Positions 1 through 8,796 of a DNA stretch of 64,000 nucleotides are shown one piece after another. The stretch's first letter is position 1; each line of letters starts with the position of its first letter. This stretch comes from Gracilibacillus caseinilyticus (lineage in GTDB: Bacteria > Bacillota > Bacilli > Bacillales > Amphibacillaceae). The notes beneath the pieces were generated by a model. That model was given only the letters and a program-made list of their open reading frames with translations, was not told the DNA's origin and did not search any database. Where the stretch lies: NCBI RefSeq assembly GCF_022919115.1, contig NZ_CP095072.1:4030001-4094000 (forward strand), written 5' to 3'. A program made the position numbers and the translations under genes.

Positions 1-323
1 TCTTCTGTAAATGGTTTAACGATAAAATCCGAAGCACCTGCTTTTATCGCGTCTAAAACCATTTGTTGTTGTCCCATTGCGGAACACATGATAATCTTGG
101 CATTTGCATCCTTTTCTTTAATTATTTTCGTTGCTTCTACACCGTTCATTTCCGGCATCGTAATATCCATCGATACAATTTCTGGCTTTAATTCCTCGTA
201 TAACTGAGCAGCTTCTTGCCCATTTGCTGCCTCACCAACTACTTCATGACCTAAATTCGTGAAGATATTTTTTAATTGCATGCGCATAAACGCAGCGTCG
301 TCTACAATCAATACTTGAGCCAA
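1..323 (-). CDS. cheY: CheY chemotaxis response regulator (3' part missing)
   Basis: Single-domain receiver that, when phosphorylated by CheA, binds the flagellar switch. The visible 107 residues hold the acidic pair near residues 8-9 (VDDAAFMR), the phosphoacceptor Asp53 in SMDITMPEMNG, the switch Ser/Thr region (CSAMG) and the conserved Lys in FIVKPF. Only about a dozen C-terminal residues should lie beyond the left window edge. The start is a TTG codon (321-323) preceded seven bases away by GGAGGG; no ATG fits the family N-terminus. It follows cheW by 30 bases and cheX on the same strand, so the three look co-transcribed. Identity as a CheY rather than another lone receiver rests on the sequence pattern and the neighbours. 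Confidence 0.9.
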   Translation of the reverse strand, partial: MAQVLIVDDAAFMRMQLKNIFTNLGHEVVGEAANGQEAAQLYEELKPEIVSMDITMPEMNGVEATKIIKEKDANAKIIMCSAMGQQQMVLDAIKAGASDFIVKPFTE

Positions 324-353
324 CTCAAATCCCTCCGTTATTTGACCAAAAAT

Positions 354-821
354 TTATTCTGCTGCTACATGTTGTACTTCTTCTAATTCATGTAAACTTA
401 ACACATGGTTTAAGTCTAATAACAACAACATGCCTCTATCCTCTAACTTTGCGACACCTTTCATGTATTGATAATCTACACTCTTGACAAGCTCAGGTGC
501 ATCCTCAATACTATCTGGGTGAATGTCAATAACATCAGTAGCTTCATCAACAATGAGTCCTAAACGAAAATCACGGACATTCGCAATTAAAATTCTGGTT
601 TGTTCCGTTGGCGCAGCCTCTATCAATCCTAATCTTGTTCTTAAATCGACAATCGGAATGACACTTCCGCGCAAATTAATGATTCCTTTAATAAAATCAG
701 AGGTTTGTGGCAAAGGTACGATCTCTTCAAACCTTTCAATGGAAATGATCTGCTCAATATTCGCCCCGTATTCCTGGTTGTTTAATTTAAAAATAATAGT
801 CTTCGTCATTGTTTGTACCAC
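354..821 (-). CDS. cheW: CheW chemotaxis coupling protein
   Basis: Adaptor that links methyl-accepting receptors to the CheA kinase at the cytoplasmic membrane. The 155-residue protein is one CheW domain with the typical core FKLNNQEYGANIEQI, the IIPIVDL-like strand (residues near 52-60) and RILIANV/GLIVDEA strands. Length matches the family. The start used is GTG at 819-821 behind GGTGATGG; an internal ATG four codons later (MTKTIIF) is a reasonable alternative but has no good ribosome site. It begins 19 bases after the end of cheX and precedes cheY. CheV is excluded because no receiver domain follows. Confidence 0.92.
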   Translation of the reverse strand: MVQTMTKTIIFKLNNQEYGANIEQIISIERFEEIVPLPQTSDFIKGIINLRGSVIPIVDLRTRLGLIEAAPTEQTRILIANVRDFRLGLIVDEATDVIDIHPDSIEDAPELVKSVDYQYMKGVAKLEDRGMLLLLDLNHVLSLHELEEVQHVAAE

Positions 822-840
822 GATTCCATCACCAACCTGT

Positions 841-1308
841 TTATTGATTTAATAACAGTGACATTTTCATATCACCGATACGCTTATAATGAATGGCTAC
901 TTCTAATACTCGCTTAAATCCTGTTAACCTTGCCTCTCCACTGATAATAGTGGGATGAGTAATGTCTGTTTCAATACCGGCGTCAGCTAAATGTGTAGAC
1001 AGACCCCCTGCAAGCATATTGCCTAATTCACCGGAAAATGAATCGAGCATTTCTGCTGATAATTGCATGCCATACAACGCTTCGCCAATCGAGCTAAATA
1101 CGGAATGGCTAGCCTGGATTAATAAATCACCTTTAAAGGTGCCGCTGTACCCGATAAGAACACCATACTCGACACTTAATGGATTTGTTGATATTTTAGG
1201 AGATTCGAATTCATGCTCAACAGGTACAACACTTTTAATCGACTTCACCGATCCATTATATAATTCTTTAATTATTTCGTTCACATTCACTTCCGTTGAT
1301 GATGCCAT
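841..1308 (-). CDS. cheX: CheX-family CheY-P phosphatase
   Basis: Member of the CheC/CheX/FliY phosphatase family that removes phosphate from CheY-P. It carries the single ExxN catalytic motif of CheX (Glu94 and Asn97 in GELGNMLAG); CheC would have two such motifs. The 155 residues match CheX length. Two in-frame ATGs exist: AGGAG lies eight bases before the ATG at 1306-1308 but only two before the one at 1314, so the inner start is chosen. It heads the cheX-cheW-cheY group. Family assignment is from the motif and context; whether it acts on this particular CheY is inferred. Confidence 0.85.
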   Translation of the reverse strand: MASSTEVNVNEIIKELYNGSVKSIKSVVPVEHEFESPKISTNPLSVEYGVLIGYSGTFKGDLLIQASHSVFSSIGEALYGMQLSAEMLDSFSGELGNMLAGGLSTHLADAGIETDITHPTIISGEARLTGFKRVLEVAIHYKRIGDMKMSLLLNQ

Positions 1309-1599
1309 TTTCATTTCTCCTATTCATAACTAGTAAAATATAATCAGTTCTTACTTCTCATAATACCTAATTGTATACCAAGTTACAACATCATCTCATT
1401 AGTTTCTAATATAAATGTGACTTTATGGTATAATTATATCATAAAAACAGGAAAATTAATAAGTATTTATACCTCATCAGAAATAACTTTTTCCGAATTA
1501 TGATTACCTGTCAAATAAAATTGATAAATTTCAATATCGACCGATTCAATTTGCACCTATCATATAGATGGAAGATTGGCCTTTCCTCTTCTAAAACTA

Positions 1600-1991
1600 C
1601 CTATAATATCGAATATGTAAAGTAGAACTTGGAACTGTTTAACAATGTGGTAATTTTGATAGGTTGTATATACGTAGCAAAGCTCCGGAAATATGCTTCA
1701 GTGAAGTGCTATACCGTTAGAAACAGCTAAAAGCAGCAAGTGCTAAGCAAAGTGTTATATACAAATAATATTTCACTATATCCATTCTCACACTTAAGTT
1801 GTAGAATCTGTACCATAGCGCAGGCCAACCATGTAGACTCGAGGTCACTGAAAAACTTATTATGGAAATTTATTCTCCCACTAATATAGCTATGCCCCAC
1901 AGGACGCGAAGTGGTTGTCCGGAGCGGTCTCCCAGCACATGAATCATTTCAAAATTACATCTAAACTACTTTACATAATCCATATTATAAG
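1600..1991. repeat. Dispersed inverted-repeat-ended element, copy 1 (392 bp)
   Basis: Non-coding element filling most of the 800-base gap between cheX and the siderophore locus. Its ends (1600-1625 and 1966-1991) are inverted copies matching at 23 of 26 positions, around the core TTACATA...TATTATA. Inside lie blocks shared with the copy at 9512-9891: GTGGTAATTTTGA, GCAAAGCTC-GGAAATATGCT, AACAGCTAAAAGCAG, and CCAACCA-GTAGACTC, and blocks shared with 62166-62328 (GACGCGAAG, GGAGCGGT, CCCAGCAC). It has no credible reading frame. MITE-like by structure; no obvious target duplication was seen. The flanks (1309-1599, 1992-2044) show nothing recognisable. Confidence 0.8.
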
Positions 1992-2044
1992 AACCCCTAC
2001 ATCTTTTTTGTGAATGCTTGCTACTGCCATTCGACTTGATGATA

Positions 2045-2096
2045 GTAAAAATATAAAAACTACCGAAAAATCAGTGTTTGCTGACTTTTCGGTAGC
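2045..2096 (-). terminator. Rho-independent terminator of yclQ
   Basis: On the minus strand a stem formed by CTACCGAAAAGTCAG and its near-perfect complement (2059-2074 with 2081-2095) is followed by TTTTTATATTTTT. It sits 22 bases after the yclQ stop codon. Confidence 0.85.
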
Positions 2097-2117
2097 TCTG
2101 CTCGTTAATTTATTGAT

Positions 2118-3188
2118 TTACTCTAACTCAGCTACAATCTCTTCAATTTTTGCAAGTTCGGATTGTAAACCGCCACCACTCAAGTACCAAAGCGGTCCAT
2201 CTAAATAAATAATATGATCATTTTTGTAAGCTGTAGTTTGTTTTATAATGTCATTTTCCATATCAGCCTCAATATTGGAATCCCCACCAATTGCTGCTGT
2301 ACGGTCTATTACAAATAATACTTCCGGATCAAATTCCAAAATCGCTTCGAATCCAAAGTTCGAGCCATGTGAAGATGATTCAATATCTTCCGTTACCGGT
2401 TGGAAACCATGTACATCATAAACATAGCCAAAACGGGAATTAGTAGCGAAACCAGATAAGCTTCCTTCGTTATACATCGTTACTAAACTTGTCTCAAATT
2501 CACCTGCTAGCGTGTTGACCTCTTCTAAAGCTGAATCGTACTTAGCAAGATACTCTTCTGCTTCCGCTTCTTTACCAAAGATTTGCGTTGCAATATCTAC
2601 AGATTCCATGAATGTATTCCAGTAATCATCTTGTTGAGTACCAACAAAGACAACATTAGGTGTAATTTCTTTTAATTGGTCATAGAATGCAGATTGACGA
2701 CCAGAGATAAAAATGGCATCCGGCTCTAAAGCAGCTATATCTTCAAGTAAAGGCTCTTTTAATGTACCAATATTCGTATACTCATCTCCTGAGTAATCTT
2801 CAAGATGCTCAGGTAAAGTAGAACCTTTTGCAACACCGACAATACCTTCCACCCCAAGTGAATCTAAAGTGTCCAAGAAACCATAATCAAAAACGACAAT
2901 TTTTTCTGGCATTGATTCGAACGTTACATCTTCAAAATTATATGTGGAGCTTCCATCTCTGCTTTCAGATGAAGAAACGGTAGATGAAACTGTCATTGGA
3001 TATGTAGAACTAGCTTCGTCAGTTGATTCTTCTATAGACTCTTCTGAACTTTCGTTATTACCTTCTTCTGTTGATTGTTCTTCTTGATCCGCAGTTTCTC
3101 CACTAGCAGAATTATCTGCTCCTCCGCATGCTGCTAAAGCAAAGATTAGTGAAACTAATATAAAACTCAGAAATTTCCAATTTTTCAT
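2118..3188 (-). CDS. yclQ: YclQ-like siderophore-binding lipoprotein
   Basis: Cell-surface solute-binding lipoprotein that delivers ferric siderophore (petrobactin in the B. subtilis homologue) to the YclNOP transporter. The ATG at 3186-3188 gives a classic lipoprotein signal (MKNWKF..., lipobox LAAC, Cys20) behind GGAA; an upstream ATG would add 23 residues before the signal and is rejected. After a long acidic Ser/Glu linker (about residues 23-75) comes the binding fold starting at PEKIVVFDYGFLDTLDSLG, typical of the YclQ/FatB/CeuA group. It lies downstream of yclNOP but has its own tandem Fur boxes and terminator, so it can be transcribed alone. Substrate is inferred from similarity. Confidence 0.85.
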   Translation of the reverse strand: MKNWKFLSFILVSLIFALAACGGADNSASGETADQEEQSTEEGNNESSEESIEESTDEASSTYPMTVSSTVSSSESRDGSSTYNFEDVTFESMPEKIVVFDYGFLDTLDSLGVEGIVGVAKGSTLPEHLEDYSGDEYTNIGTLKEPLLEDIAALEPDAIFISGRQSAFYDQLKEITPNVVFVGTQQDDYWNTFMESVDIATQIFGKEAEAEEYLAKYDSALEEVNTLAGEFETSLVTMYNEGSLSGFATNSRFGYVYDVHGFQPVTEDIESSSHGSNFGFEAILEFDPEVLFVIDRTAAIGGDSNIEADMENDIIKQTTAYKNDHIIYLDGPLWYLSGGGLQSELAKIEEIVAELE

Positions 3189-3232
3189 TTCCTGTATTCC
3201 CCCTACAATAATAATATATATCTCGTCGATAA

Positions 3233-3263
3233 TGATAATCGTTATCATTGATAACAATTATCA
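3233..3263 (-). promoter_or_regulatory. Tandem Fur boxes upstream of yclQ
   Basis: Two adjacent 7-1-7 inverted repeats, TGATAATCGTTATCA (3233-3247) and TGATAACAATTATCA (3249-3263), each one base from the Bacillus Fur consensus. They lie 45-75 bases upstream of the yclQ start, the usual place for iron repression. Confidence 0.85.
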
Positions 3264-3474
3264 TTATATGCAAATGCTTTACCGTTGTCAATGATTAAGT
3301 GTAATATTTTTGAAATATTGTTGTAGATATTGTTTACACCTAATCGTTTTGCAGACTATTATGCCAGTTTTTTTATTGTGAGGGGGGGTTTGTGATCAAT
3401 CGCTGACTTCAAATTCGCAAAAAGAATGTAACCTTTCTGTAAATTACTTCTTTGTAAAATAGTTTTATCAATAA

Positions 3475-3501
3475 ACGCCTTAATTGCTTTGATTAAGGCA
3501 T
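3475..3501 (-). terminator. Hairpin after yclP
   Basis: GCCTTAAT (3477-3484) and ATTAAGGC (3492-3499) form a perfect 8-bp stem 20 bases after the yclP stop; the following bases on the minus strand are only moderately T-rich (GTTTATTG), so termination may be partial. The rest of the 330-base gap to yclQ holds the Fur boxes and no gene. Confidence 0.6.
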
Positions 3502-3519
3502 TTATTTCTTCATATATAT

Positions 3520-4287
3520 TTATGACTGCGCATTAAAATATACACATATTCGGCAACCGTTCTGTTCCTGAACCGGAATATCCATATCGTAAATATCCCG
3601 GAGAGCTTCGGAGTTAATAATGTCGTTTGTCGGCCCGTTTTTCACTAATTTCCCATCCTTTAAAGCGACAATACGATCTGAATAAACGGATGCGAAATTA
3701 ATATCATGTAACACAATCACAACTGTTTTACCTAGCTCATTAACAAGCCTGCGTAAAATTTTCATAATTTGCACAGAATGCTTCATATCCAGATTATTTA
3801 AAGGTTCATCCAATAAAATATAATCAGTATCTTGTGCAATTACCATTGCGATAAACGCACGTTGTCTCTGTCCTCCAGAAAGTTCATCAATAAATTGATC
3901 TTGCATATCATGTAAATTCATATAATCCATCGCTTGATCTACAAATTCTTCATCTTTTTCAGTTAGACGACCTTTCGAATATGGATAACGACCGAATGAA
4001 ATTAGTTCACGGACAGTTAAACGGACATTTGTATGGTTCGATTGTTTTAAAATTGAAACTCGTTTTGCAAATTCGTTCGATTTCCATTTTTGTACATTTC
4101 CCTGATCCAGTAGGACTTCACCTGTATCTGCTTCTAATAATCGACTTACCATGGACAGCAATGTTGATTTACCTGCACCATTTGGACCTATAAATGATGT
4201 AATGGTACCTGGCTCAATCGTTACAGAAACGTCTTCGACTACATTTTTTTTACCAAAACGCTTCGTTAATTCCTTTATTTTTATCAT
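3520..4287 (-). CDS. yclP: YclP-like siderophore ABC transporter ATPase
   Basis: ATP-hydrolysing subunit that powers ferric-siderophore import through the YclN/YclO channel. The 255-residue protein has Walker A GPNGAGKST (near residue 35), the signature LSGGQRQRAF (near 138), Walker B YILLDEPLNNLD (near 160) and the switch His in IVLHDINFA. Length is normal for the FecE/FepC group. Its ATG overlaps the stop of yclO by one base (TAATG), so the two are translationally coupled. It is the last gene of the permease operon before a hairpin. Confidence 0.92.
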   Translation of the reverse strand: MIKIKELTKRFGKKNVVEDVSVTIEPGTITSFIGPNGAGKSTLLSMVSRLLEADTGEVLLDQGNVQKWKSNEFAKRVSILKQSNHTNVRLTVRELISFGRYPYSKGRLTEKDEEFVDQAMDYMNLHDMQDQFIDELSGGQRQRAFIAMVIAQDTDYILLDEPLNNLDMKHSVQIMKILRRLVNELGKTVVIVLHDINFASVYSDRIVALKDGKLVKNGPTNDIINSEALRDIYDMDIPVQEQNGCRICVYFNAQS

Positions 4288-5240
4288 TATGCAGCCCTGC
4301 TTTCTTTTAATAATAAGTAAATGAAGTAAATACCACCGATAAAGTTAATCATTACACTTAACGTGGTACGTAGTTCAAAAATATGTTCGACAAGGAATTG
4401 TCCTCCTACTAAAGCGATAATACTAATTAGACTTGCACCTAAAATTAAGATGGAATGTTTATATGTTATCAAATACTGATAAGACAGATTCGCGACAATT
4501 AATCCTAAGAATGTAATGGGACCAACTAAAGCGGTCGACGTTGCAATCAGTACAGAAGATAAAATTAAAATATTCATTACCATACGATCATAGTTAATTC
4601 CAAGGTTCATCGCATTTTCACGGCCTAGTGACATAACGTCCAGTTTATCCATAATTCGATAGCCATAAATAAACGTAATAATTAAAATAACAATAGAAAT
4701 GTATAGCAATTCAGCTTTAACTTTTGTGAAACTCGCAAATAACATCGTTTGTAAGCTTAAATATTCAACTGGATCGATTAACACTTGCAAAAACGTTACA
4801 AAACTACCTAAAAGTGTCCCTAATATCATGCCGACTAATAATAATAGATAAATAGGATGCTTATCAGATCGGAATAGAAAACGATATAAAATAAGCGCAA
4901 ATAAAACCATTGCAATAATTGCGGCTCCAAAATTCAAATATCGATTTACCACCCAGATCGACATGGAACCCGAAAAGAAATATATCAATGTTTGGACTAC
5001 TTCATACATGGAATCCATTCCCATTATTGATGGAGTCAAAATACGGTTATGAGTTATGGTCTGGAACACAACGGTAGCATAAGAAATCGCTACTCCTGTC
5101 ACAATCATCGCTGAAATTTTTATGACACGTTTGGGGAAAGCATAATCAAAGCCGCCTTTAATATCATAAAATGCATAAAAAAGTATCGAAATGATTGCCA
5201 GCACCAATAAAAAAATTAACTTCGCACTATTTTTTCGCAT
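4287..5240 (-). CDS. yclO: YclO-like siderophore permease subunit
   Basis: FecCD-type integral membrane permease, 317 residues with about nine to ten hydrophobic segments, half of a heterodimeric iron-siderophore channel. Recognisable family stretches are the PSIMGMDSMYEV region, GRENAMNLGI (the ATPase-coupling loop) and PITFLGLIVANLSY. It starts at the ATG at 5238-5240, overlapping the end of yclN by 14 bases, and abuts yclP. Assignment as the YclO partner rests on order and sequence flavour; ferric petrobactin as the substrate is inferred. Confidence 0.88.
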   Translation of the reverse strand: MRKNSAKLIFLLVLAIISILFYAFYDIKGGFDYAFPKRVIKISAMIVTGVAISYATVVFQTITHNRILTPSIMGMDSMYEVVQTLIYFFSGSMSIWVVNRYLNFGAAIIAMVLFALILYRFLFRSDKHPIYLLLLVGMILGTLLGSFVTFLQVLIDPVEYLSLQTMLFASFTKVKAELLYISIVILIITFIYGYRIMDKLDVMSLGRENAMNLGINYDRMVMNILILSSVLIATSTALVGPITFLGLIVANLSYQYLITYKHSILILGASLISIIALVGGQFLVEHIFELRTTLSVMINFIGGIYFIYLLLKESRAA

Positions 5241-6183
5241 ATACTCTCCCCCTAAGTAACATAATTAGGAAGATCGCACTTCCGATTACAGCAACGGTTA
5301 CGTTTACAGGTATCTCATAAGGATGAATGATGATACGACCCATAATGTCACAAATTAATAGAAATACAATCCCAAGTACCATTGTATGGGGAATGGTTTT
5401 TCTTAGATTATCCCCCAGATAAAGAGAGACAATATTAGGGACAATTAGACCTAAGAATGGTATCATCCCGACAGTTAGTACGACGGATGTAGATATGATT
5501 GCAACTAGAACGAGCCCAATATTAAGCACGAACTTATAGCTTAATCCGATATTTTTGGCAAAATCCTCTCCCATTCCAGCAACTGTAAACTTGTTCGCAT
5601 AAAGGTATGCCAATACAACTGCTGGTATACTGACATATAACAGTTCATAACGACCAGAAATAATTAATGTGAAACTCCCCATCAACCAAGATGAAATGTT
5701 TTGAAGAATATCTGCTTCATAACCAAAAAAAGTCGTTATCGATGATAAAATGTTTCCATACATTATCCCGATTAATGGTACAAAAATAACATCTTTAAAT
5801 TTTATACGATCTAAAATTTGCATAAAAATAAATGTTCCTGCTAAAGCAAATGCAAAACTGAAAATAACTTGCTGTGTATATGTAACATTCGTTAAAAACA
5901 GCATGGAAATCATGATTCCTAATTTCGCCGCATCTAATGTTCCTGCAGTTGTAGGAGAAACAAATTTATTACGACTCAAACTTTGCATAATTAAACCCGC
6001 GATACTCATTCCTGCCCCTGCCATAATAATCGCCAACAACCGAGGTACTCTACTAACTAAAAAGATTTGAAACTTATCAGAATGAAAGTCTAGCAAATCA
6101 CTTACTTTAATATCTATCGCACCTACAAAAAGCGAAATAAATGACAGGATAATGGCACAAATGATTAATATCCATAATCTCAT
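5227..6183 (-). CDS. yclN: YclN-like siderophore permease subunit
   Basis: First permease subunit of the ferric-siderophore importer, 318 residues and about nine membrane segments. Stretches such as IMQSLSRNKFVSPTTAGT, AGMGEDFAKNIGL (coupling loop) and PFLGLIVPNIVSLYLGDN closely resemble YclN/CeuB/FatD proteins. Two ATGs are possible: GAGGA lies six bases before the ATG at 6181-6183 and touches the one at 6189, so the inner start is used. A Fur box lies 38 bases upstream, making this the head of an iron-repressed yclN-yclO-yclP operon. Confidence 0.9.
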   Translation of the reverse strand: MRLWILIICAIILSFISLFVGAIDIKVSDLLDFHSDKFQIFLVSRVPRLLAIIMAGAGMSIAGLIMQSLSRNKFVSPTTAGTLDAAKLGIMISMLFLTNVTYTQQVIFSFAFALAGTFIFMQILDRIKFKDVIFVPLIGIMYGNILSSITTFFGYEADILQNISSWLMGSFTLIISGRYELLYVSIPAVVLAYLYANKFTVAGMGEDFAKNIGLSYKFVLNIGLVLVAIISTSVVLTVGMIPFLGLIVPNIVSLYLGDNLRKTIPHTMVLGIVFLLICDIMGRIIIHPYEIPVNVTVAVIGSAIFLIMLLRGRVYAKK

Positions 6184-6220
6184 GTGCATTCCTCATATCC
6201 TGTTATTTTTTGCATCTAAT

Positions 6221-6235
6221 TGATAATGATCATCA
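6221..6235 (-). promoter_or_regulatory. Fur box upstream of yclNOP
   Basis: TGATAATGATCATCA is a 7-1-7 Fur site with one mismatch, followed by further ATTATTA half-site sequence. It is placed 38 bases before the yclN start and explains iron repression of the permease operon. Confidence 0.85.
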
Positions 6236-6425
6236 TTATTAACGCAATAAATTTAATTATAGCTTTAAGGTTAAATAATATCAAGTTCCTATTTGTCTTT
6301 ATAAGGTACAATTAATCATCGTTTATAAATGTTAAGTATGATATGTACTTAACATATTGTTCGTATATAACGGTGTTATCGGCTATAATAACTAATGGTA
6401 TATTGATATAGAAAGGAAGAAATCT

Positions 6426-7001
6426 TTGATTGTTATTATCGATAATTATGATTCATTTACATATAACCTTGCACAATATTACCGGCAACTAACGGATACA
6501 GTACGTGTCATTAGAGTCAATGAAGTCACGATCGAACAACTTGCACAAATGAAACCTAGCCTGATCGTTATTTCACCTGGTCCTGGTGCACCAGAAAATC
6601 AACCCGTTTGCTTCGATATTCTGGATCACTTTCATCCTACTACACCGATATTTGGTGTGTGTTTAGGAATGCAAATGATGGTACATTATTTTGATGGAAA
6701 GGTGAGCAAAGCGACTGCACCCATGCACGGCAAGACTTCTGTGATAAGCCATACTGGTACTGGTGTTTTCGAAGGGGTTCCTAACCAGATTCGTGTGACC
6801 AGATATCATTCATTAGTTACCCACTACATTCCTGAACAGTTTGACATTACTGCACTAACAAGTTCGAATGAAATTATGGGTATCAAACATCATCATTTTC
6901 AAGTGGAAGGTATTCAATTTCACCCTGAGGCTATTTTAACGGAATATGGTTTTGACATGATCCGGAATAGTTTCAATCAAGCAATGGAGAGATATACATG
7001 A
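6426..7001 (+). CDS. pabA: Aminodeoxychorismate synthase glutaminase subunit (PabA/TrpG)
   Basis: Class I glutamine amidotransferase that feeds ammonia to PabB for p-aminobenzoate and folate synthesis. The 191 residues show the N-terminal IIDNYDSFTYN, the oxyanion region PGPGAPE, the nucleophile Cys79 in GVCLGMQ and the His/Glu pair in FHPEAI. Length is typical. The start is a TTG (6426-6428) six bases after AGGAAG; no ATG gives the conserved N-terminus. Its stop overlaps the pabB start (ATGA), so the subunits are coupled. No trp genes lie nearby, so service to folate is the likely role, though such subunits may be shared with anthranilate synthase. Confidence 0.92.
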   Translation: MIVIIDNYDSFTYNLAQYYRQLTDTVRVIRVNEVTIEQLAQMKPSLIVISPGPGAPENQPVCFDILDHFHPTTPIFGVCLGMQMMVHYFDGKVSKATAPMHGKTSVISHTGTGVFEGVPNQIRVTRYHSLVTHYIPEQFDITALTSSNEIMGIKHHHFQVEGIQFHPEAILTEYGFDMIRNSFNQAMERYT

Positions 7002-8725
7002 CACAGCCATTATTGCAATTCAATTTTGATCATGATGTCCAACAATTTATCGATCCTGTCCAGATTTGGAAAACAGATAATATCCATCAAATACATCGTA
7101 TTTTCCAAGAAATAGAAGCCTATTTGAATAACGGCTATTATATTGCAGGATTTGTCTCATATGAAGCAGCACCAGCTTTTGATCCAGCTTATGAAGTAAA
7201 TACAGATCACAAATTACCGCTTGTCTGGTTTGCTGCTTATGACAAGATGGTAAACGATCAAGAAATAGTCGCTGAACAATCATTACAATATTTGTCTGAT
7301 TGGCATAATACAACGGACTTCCAACAGTATCACAAGCATATCAACCAAATTAAAAACGCGATTGCTGAAGGCAACACCTATCAAGTTAATTACACAACAC
7401 GACTCGAAGCAACCTTCAATGGCTCTGCTTATCACTATTATCAGCAGTTACTGGCTAATCAACACGCTTCCTACAGCGCATTTCTAGACATTGGTTCGCA
7501 ACAGATCCTTTCTGTTTCCCCTGAGTTATTTTTTGCTGTGGAAAATGGCGTGATTACAACAAAACCGATGAAAGGAACAATAAAACGAGGAAAAACCTTT
7601 GAAGAGGATCAACATTTAAAAAAAGCATTAAGACATTCCAAGAAGGATCAGGCTGAAAATGTAATGATTGTTGATTTATTGCGAAATGATCTTGGAAGAA
7701 TAGCTAAGCCAGGAACGGTTCAAGTCAAAAGCTTATTTGACATAGAAACATATCCTACTGTTCACCAAATGACTTCGACCATCACAGCAGAACTGGAAAC
7801 CGAAACAATTTTTGAGTGGTTTCGAGCATTATTTCCTTGCGGTTCCATAACAGGCGCTCCTAAAGTAGAAACAATGAAATATATTGCAACACTGGAAAAT
7901 ACACCTCGAGAAGTATATTGTGGAGCGATTGGCTGGATTAGTCCTGATCGTTCTGCTACATTTAATGTCCCAATTCGGACTGTTATTATCAACGAAGGCA
8001 AAGCAACATATGGAACCGGTGGCGGAATTACTTGGGACTCATCAAGTAAAGGTGAATATCAAGAACTACAGCACAAAGCGGAAATACTAAAACAAAAACG
8101 CGAAGAAATTTCATTAATAGAGTCCCTATTATTAGAAAATGGGGAATTCCCTTTATTAGAGGAACATATGTCAAGGCTTGCTAATTCAGCTCAGTATTTT
8201 GGTTTTTCTTTTTCTGAAAACAACGTGCGCACTAAATTACTGGCTTTAGCAGCTGAATATCAGTCTGATACCTACAAGGTCAGACTTCTGTATCACCGTA
8301 ATGGTGAAATCAAGATAAACAGTCAAGTGATTGCCACTGTTCAGCAACCAGTTTCCGCTATAATTGCGCCGTTTCCAGTTAATAAAGACGAGATTTATTT
8401 GTATCATAAGACAACAAGAAGAACGACATATGACAGCATTTCTGAACATCAGCCTGCAAACGCATTTACCTCATTACTTTGGAATAAAGATCGTTATGTA
8501 ACAGAATTTACGATTGGAAATGTTGTGATCGAGAAAAATGGAGAATTTTTCACCCCCCCTGTTTCGGACGGATTATTGCCAGGTACTTTCCGTCAGCGCT
8601 TACTACAGGAAAATAGAATAAAAGAGAAGTCCATCTTAGTTGATGATTTAGGCGACTATGATCAGGTCTGGTTCATCAATAGCGTCAGAGGCTGGTTAAA
8701 AGTAACTATTTCTGATCCTTTTTAA
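6998..8725 (+). CDS. pabB: Fused PabB-PabC: aminodeoxychorismate synthase and lyase
   Basis: One 575-residue polypeptide that should convert chorismate plus ammonia to aminodeoxychorismate and then release pyruvate to give p-aminobenzoate. Residues 1 to about 365 are a chorismate-binding domain (GNTYQVNYT, PELFF, KPMKGTIKRG, ENVMIVDLLRNDLGRI, PCGSITGAPK, YCGAIGW, GGGITWDS). Residues about 375-575 are a class IV PLP fold resembling 4-amino-4-deoxychorismate lyase, with the probable PLP lysine in YHKTTRRTTYD and the C-terminal DGLLPGTFR motif. The fusion removes the need for a separate pabC. Coupled to pabA through ATGA. Chemistry is inferred from the families. Confidence 0.88.
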   Translation: MTQPLLQFNFDHDVQQFIDPVQIWKTDNIHQIHRIFQEIEAYLNNGYYIAGFVSYEAAPAFDPAYEVNTDHKLPLVWFAAYDKMVNDQEIVAEQSLQYLSDWHNTTDFQQYHKHINQIKNAIAEGNTYQVNYTTRLEATFNGSAYHYYQQLLANQHASYSAFLDIGSQQILSVSPELFFAVENGVITTKPMKGTIKRGKTFEEDQHLKKALRHSKKDQAENVMIVDLLRNDLGRIAKPGTVQVKSLFDIETYPTVHQMTSTITAELETETIFEWFRALFPCGSITGAPKVETMKYIATLENTPREVYCGAIGWISPDRSATFNVPIRTVIINEGKATYGTGGGITWDSSSKGEYQELQHKAEILKQKREEISLIESLLLENGEFPLLEEHMSRLANSAQYFGFSFSENNVRTKLLALAAEYQSDTYKVRLLYHRNGEIKINSQVIATVQQPVSAIIAPFPVNKDEIYLYHKTTRRTTYDSISEHQPANAFTSLLWNKDRYVTEFTIGNVVIEKNGEFFTPPVSDGLLPGTFRQRLLQENRIKEKSILVDDLGDYDQVWFINSVRGWLKVTISDPF

Positions 8726-8796
8726 AACAAATAGGTCGTAGAATGATGCGAGATTTGTTAAAATCAAATTAGTCATGTTTTAGAGGAGGTAAACGA

